Origin: Prunella strophiata
Lineage: Eukaryota > Chordata > Aves > Passeriformes > Prunellidae
Length of the DNA stretch: 64,000 nt
Assembly (NCBI GenBank): GCA_036583965.1
Contig: JAZBQD010000017.1
Span: 26,136,385-26,200,384 of the forward strand
Direction: 5' to 3'
In this document: positions 58,701 to 64,000 of the stretch, one piece after another
Layout of the letters: each line of letters opens with the position of its first letter
Numbering within the stretch: position 1 is the stretch's first letter
Program-made: the position numbers and the translations under genes
The notes under the pieces: model-generated
The model's input: the letters and a program-made list of their open reading frames with translations, nothing else
Told to the model about the DNA's origin: nothing
Database searches by the model: none

Positions 58701-59516
58701 ACTGATCTCAAGAAATTTGCAGAGCCTTGTGTCAATCTCATGTAGCCCCTATGAAGTATGACTCAAAGATAGAGGTAACTTTAGTATACAACACCTTTTC
58801 ACCGTCAGCTACCGATTCAGACTGACCCCAAAACTTAATGTGATTCTATTTCTCCCAAGCGTTCATATATTTCACTCTAGTGTATCTTAATAAATTTTTA
58901 TCTCTAGCTGTGAGACAAATGAGTTTCCTAGTAATCTGAGGGTCACTAAAATGCATTTCCATGCATAATCAGAAAGAATATGCTAGAAAATGTAGAATAA
59001 TCTTTCGTTAAAAGAAATACACTAGAATTAATCATACCCTGTAGAAATACCCCACAATCCTAATCAATCTGTGTGTATGCAAGCATTTTTTGAAACTGAA
59101 TCTGCTGGCTGTGCTAATCTTTTTAGCTTCAGTGAATCTCCCTGATTGTTAAGCTACCTGATTTACCCCCAACTGGATGTGCAAGAGACACAGCACTGAT
59201 CCTTCACAAAATGTGATATTCTAGTTCCCTGCTTTAGATTATTTTATATTCACATTGAAAAGAGGTAATGACTTTGCAGATGAATAATAACCTGTGATTT
59301 ACACACTGCACACATTAACAGCTATTCACTGCGCGTATCTAGTACCACTCTCCTAACAACACTTAAAAATGTGTTACACTTAGCACTGTAATCACAGTAA
59401 TTTAAACTCAAGTATATATTCTAGTGAAATAAACTAAATGTAAATGAAAATTATTTCCTGCATTTTCATTATAAAATTCTGAAAGTCCTCAAGCTAAACC
59501 GAAGAAATGCAAAAAA

Positions 59517-59534
59517 GGGGGGGTGGGGACAGGG
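59517..59534 (+). other. G-run cluster, possible G-quadruplex
   Basis: G7, T, G4, ACA, G3 supplies four runs of at least three G (if the first run is split) with loops of one to three bases. It is the only such motif I noticed in the window. Confidence 0.6.
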
Positions 59535-60979
59535 CTGGCTATGTAAAATACTGTTGCTTCTACATTTTTTCAAATAACCCACATTCCTGGAGTGTGCTGG
59601 GGTATGGTGGTGTAGTTATGTGCTCGTAAATATGCAAAATTCAGCAGTTTTGAGGGAACAATAACCAAATCAAATTAAATTCATTACATTTTCATTCTTT
59701 TCATTAACCCTTCCAACTCTGAAGATGCTAACACTAAGTACCTCTTCAAGCAAGTCTTGTAAACACATGCTTAAGAGTGCACACTGTTGGCATGTAGAGA
59801 TACATTACAAGACTACAGCTGCCTGCAGTATCTTCTCCTTGCTGCTCAAAAATACTGGGGTTATTCTGATTATTCATACCCTTGGGATCAGGCAATTCTG
59901 TCTCTTTAAAAAGCCAGGATTATTTTCTCCCATTCTTCCTACCCTGTTGTAGCATCAGTTGTCTATTTCTATCTTCTATAGTTAAAGGACCAACAAATCA
60001 CATATGGTTCTGATGTCTGCCTCTAGAGCAGCCCTGAAACTCAGCTCAGAAGGGTCACCACAAGCTTTACCTAAAGGGTGTGAAACAGAACAAAGTAAAT
60101 GCAAGCTGATATATTTGGCCTGTTGACATTTGACATTTACAACAAAGTGTTGAAACAGATTTAGCACTTGACTACAAACTTGGGGCAGAGTTGTTCTTAT
60201 CTCTGACACAATAATTTTCTTCTTTATGGAGACTTCAAAAGCACAAGCTTCTCAGACTGATACTCTTTCATGGGTATTTGGGATCATAATAATTTATACT
60301 TGAACAAATTGCTTCCTACCTCCCATTGTCCTTGGTGAAAATGGGGTCTGAGAAGCAGTCTGGACTTAAAATTAGTTCTTACTAAAAAATGGGGGAGATA
60401 ATAATGTAGGCATTTACAAACACCTTCAGAAAACTAGTCCTCATTTTCAATTCCCTGAATACCTAAAATTTTTCAAAACTGTGTCATATGCTATTGGCCT
60501 TTTGGTCTAATTTTCTCACTGTGCCACTCTAAGAACAGAAAGGAGGTATGTGTGAATCAAATGCAAACAGTATATAGCAAGCACACTGTACATCAATTTG
60601 TAGTGGGCATCGGAGCCATTTCTTTGTGGACAACTGTCCCAAGTCTCATAAAAAAGCAGCCTTGCAAATTAGGATGTGTAACTTAAAAATGTTATAGATG
60701 TGTTTAGAAAAGTGAGAAACATTTTCACTTTACGCATGGGGAAGATGAGCACTGACTGAATACAGATTTTGGCCTAGGTTTGCCATCTCTCCCCTCTCTG
60801 CTGACTTGACTGGTGCACAGCTTCAATACTGGCAGTAGTATTGAATCTGTTCAAGGAAAGAATTTGATCCAAGAGAAGAAAGCAATAGAATAAGTGTTTT
60901 TTTCAGACAATTAGCACATTGTCCATAGGTAGAGGAGATAAAAACAAACCTAGGCAGTTTTCTGACTGAGAAAACCCTC

Positions 60980-61020
60980 AGTACTCAGTACTAACGGTAC
61001 TGAGTACTAATGTACTCAGT
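60980..61020. repeat. Perfect 12 bp-arm hairpin with a third half-copy
   Basis: Arms AGTACTCAGTAC (60980-60991) and GTACTGAGTACT (60997-61008) are exact reverse complements around the 5 nt centre TAACG. A further GTACTCAGT copy lies at 61012-61020. Confidence 0.93.
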
Positions 61021-61831
61021 CTAAATGGGAAAGCGATGTGAAAAAGTCAGTTTTGCAATGTTAAAAAATTAATTTCATAATTATTTAAATGTGTAATATT
61101 TCTTTAGCTTGAAACTCAGAAAAAAATCCCTAAATTCATGGATCTTCCTTTTGCTAAAAAAAAAAAAAAAAATCCCAAAAATCAAGGATGTAGTGTGATT
61201 TGCAAAGATATAATATCTTTGTGTTGTATTTTTCAGGAGCATCTCAGTTCCAATCATTCAGGCACTGACACAGACATTCTCAAAATTATATGGCATATTA
61301 TAAAACTTGTTACTTTTACAGGAGGCATCTATTTCATTTGACTCTCACTGACTTTTTTAATGAAAATACCAGAACTAAAACAAAAAGTATCCATTATATT
61401 CTGGGGTATTTGTTATGTATTATTTGAGTTCTTCACCATCAAAGACCATACGTAAGAAAAAAAAAATCATAACAACTATCCTGCCTAGTTTCTTTATGAT
61501 TTGTTTCATTTTCCCTTTTAGATGTTCCTCATGCTATTATCATAATTAAATCTTGTAAATAAGTAAAGCTAAATAAAGCCTACAGATCAACAGCCACTGT
61601 AGTGCAAATATTTTATCAGTGGAAATTTTTCCCTAGGAAACTCTTAGAGTTTTAGTTCTTCTTTACATGGTTTTTTTTTTCTTTTTTTTTTTTTTATTCT
61701 CCTCCCTGTCCAGTAAATATCAGCACATCTGTGACACTTTCTGTGACCAGAAAGCAGTCTGACTGCATACCACACTCAGATAATCACTTCTCACTTTCAT
61801 ATGAGTACTGGCACCTGACACCCATATTCAT

Positions 61832-62425
61832 GGAATCACAGAATGGCTCTTTTGAATATCATGTAGTTCAATCCCTTACTCTACCACATTGCCCAAGTCT
61901 GTTGTCAGCTGGGCCTTTGATTTTTGCAAGGATGAAGATTCCAAAATCTCTACCTAGGCGAAGTTTTCCACTCTGATTACTTTCTATAAAAATGCTTTAC
62001 TTTTCTTTTATTCAGATAGATTTTAAAGTCTTTTATTTTATTGTGACCACTGTCACAACACCACTGGAAGGAGCCTGGTTTTATCTTTTGCACTCTCCCT
62101 TTAGGTATTTACTCAAATTTATAAAGTCCCATCAAAGCCTTCTCTTCTCCAGGCTGAACCAGTCCCAGGTCACTCAAGTTCTCTTCAAATATAGAAATGT
62201 GCAAATTCCTTCATCATATTTGTGTTCCTGGCATGGACTTCTGTCCAGTAAGTACCTGAGTTTGTACTGAGCAGCGCAAAGCTGGACACAGTTCCCCAGA
62301 TGTATCTTATCAGTGTTGAATAGAAGGAAAGATCACCTCCCATGACTTTGTGACAATTTTCTTACTTAGGCAAACCAGGAGGCTGCATTGCCTGGCTTGA
62401 AGTGTGCCATTGCACTTTGCAGGAG
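61832..62425 (-). mobile_element. CR1 LINE, old 3' portion
   Basis: The + strand starts GGAATCACAGAATGGCTC and runs through the reversed CR1 order. It passes an AGGATGAAGATTCCAAAATCTC segment, then CTTTACTTTTCTTTTATTCAGATAGA (the usual stretch where transcripts read AGAAGTT), and CACTGGAAGGAGCCTGGTTT. It then passes TTCTCTTCTCCAGGCTGAACCAGTCCCAG and AAAGCTGGACACAGTTCCCCAGATG, followed by AGTGTTGAATAGAAGGAAAGATCACCTCCC. It fades near 62425. Divergence is the highest among the longer CR1 copies here, so it is probably one of the oldest. Confidence 0.85.
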
Positions 62426-64000
62426 TCTCCAGATAGTATATGTTCTTTTCTGTTGCAGAAATAATTGCACAAAAGGACTGCTGATTTGTCTAACATGAAA
62501 TTTAAAAATATACCTGAGACTGAAAAAAGTTATCAAAAAAAATAATCTATGGAATACTCTTATTTGATGATTATTTATCCCACTTGGACCTTAGCTTGCT
62601 CATATTTGTATACCTAACCAAATGTAATGGCCAGGAAATAAGACATTATTATTTGGCCATTTATTCCACTCTGTTACACATAAAACCACACCTCAAGAAA
62701 GCAACTTAGTTTCTCCTTCTGTGTTATATGTGGTTGAAAAAGGTAGCAGATCTCTCATCTCACACAGCCGAAAATAATATGAAAATCTGAAAATCAGGCT
62801 CCAGATGAATACATGAGTAAGGTGTACAGGAAAATCAACAGTCTAATGATGATGATATTTATTGTAGTTTCCTCCTGGGAACAACTGAGTTTGTTTAAAC
62901 ATGTATTACTCATTTATGCAGCAATATCTATTATTTTTGTCCCTTCAGCTTATTTAAATATCAAATTTAAATGTGTGTATTTTATTGTGCAAATTTTTTG
63001 GCTCTCCCTGCAAAAAATGAATGATACTGGGTTATCTAAATTGGTACTGTAAAATTAAATTAAAGCTACAGAAATATTTGAAAAAAATTTTTCCTGTACT
63101 GAAAGTCTACAGAATTAAATCCTAAAAATAATGTTAGAAGTCATATTTTGGAAATAACTCTGCTTTAAATATACAGATATTATTTGGAACAAGCACATGG
63201 AGCCACATTTTATTTTGGGGGTATTTGGAAGCATGTAATCAAATAAACCTCTTTAACCCCAGCTCCCTGAACTAGCAGTCTATCACACATCAAATTCTGG
63301 TGTAACACAAAAGGAATGCATCTTCCCTTCCAATTCATCTTTTACCCTCTAGTGTGAGGAATGAGGAAGGACTAAAATGAGGAATCAGGCTCATTCTATG
63401 ACCAATGGACCAATTTTCCCATGCTTAGATATTTTACTTCCTATCTATTATGCAGAAACATAAGACCTCTAGCAGTACTGCTGTTGCTGTACGTCCATAA
63501 GAAAAAATTAATTCAGATGTTTGTGTTCTTAAAATCTTCCCATGAAGAGGAGCCATCGGCTGTCTAAATGACACATATCCATGGAAGCAGTCAAAGTTTT
63601 AAATAGAAAACAGCTGTCATTCTACAGCCAAGACAGCTTAAAGATGATAGTTTGGGAATGAGGCACAGTCATGGGATGGTCATTTTAAATACCATCATGA
63701 GTTCAAGAGATAAAAGATATATGATATTTGAGATTATTCAGTTTAGAATGTACAAAAAATCCTGGTATGAGATCACTCCCTTGCACTTTCATTGCAAATT
63801 ATGGAAGCTGGATATATGGTTGCTTTGTCCAGGTTAGGTGTAAATGAAGAGAAGTGTTCTGTAGAAATATATTCATATGCCTGATTGATACAACCACTGA
63901 AATGTGTTCCTGGATAACCAGGATATTCTTTGTTGTTTGTGCCACCTGATTTTTCCAAGACAACTTCTAACAATTGCAGTATATGTGACACTGAACTTAT
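62426..64000. other. AT-rich sequence, no gene seen
   Basis: No repeat family, exon or RNA gene was recognised to the end of the window. Confidence 0.5.

Larger units (their letters stand above)
55751..61831. other. AT-rich sequence, no gene seen
   Basis: Open frames of 124 codons (55919-56293, +) and 128 codons (57918-58304, -) lack recognised domains. Notable non-coding features are a G-run cluster (59517-59534), a hairpin (60980-61008) and a run of 17 A (61156-61172). No exon or repeat family is identified. Confidence 0.5.

Overview
This window reads as nuclear DNA of a bird, quite possibly a songbird. The evidence is the set of interspersed repeats. There are about fourteen fragments of the LINE family CR1, with the avian-type 3' tail built from ATTCTGTGA-like units. 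There are also ERVL-type and other LTR remnants of the kind common in birds. The background is strongly AT-rich with long A and T runs, and no mammalian Alu, L1 or B1 sequence was recognised. The assignment to birds is inference from repeat families recalled from general knowledge; no species can be named. No host protein-coding exon, rRNA, tRNA or CRISPR array could be supported on either strand. The open frames are short (mostly 60-110 codons, the longest 169) and are explained by chance, simple repeats or CR1. I treat the window as intergenic or very long intronic sequence. Layout: 1-7.2 kb is AT-rich with a 300 bp pyrimidine tract and a weak LTR-like block (5.5-6.0 kb). 7.2-12.7 kb holds three old CR1 pieces. 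16.3-17.6 kb holds a CR1 copy sitting inside a degenerate GATA/GAGATA tract. 22.2-23.2 kb holds a CR1 copy whose reverse-transcriptase core has been deleted. 27.6-29.2 kb is a CR1 cluster with one copy nested in another. 30.5 kb has another CR1 3' end. 33.1-34.4 kb is a collapsed ERVL-like element with its LTR cut by a CR1, and 37.7-38.4 kb is an oppositely oriented LTR of the same family. 44.3-45.8 kb is the longest CR1, with a broken but recognisable ORF2. 47.1-47.5 kb and 55.4-55.75 kb carry further LTRs with CCAAT, TATA and AATAAA signals. 51.6-53.5 kb has CR1 ends and an LTR-like block. 53.74-54.16 kb has a poly-T block followed by a 246 bp AAGG microsatellite. 61.8-62.4 kb is an old CR1. 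The rest appears unique and AT-rich with no feature I can support. The main points of interest are structural: CR1 copies with large internal deletions that remove the RT core (one leaves an in-frame fusion), a nested CR1 insertion with a visible 8 bp target duplication, two adjacent perfect hairpins at the end of an LTR, an isolated 12 bp-stem hairpin, and a long purine/pyrimidine-asymmetric microsatellite. I found no convincing new gene system.
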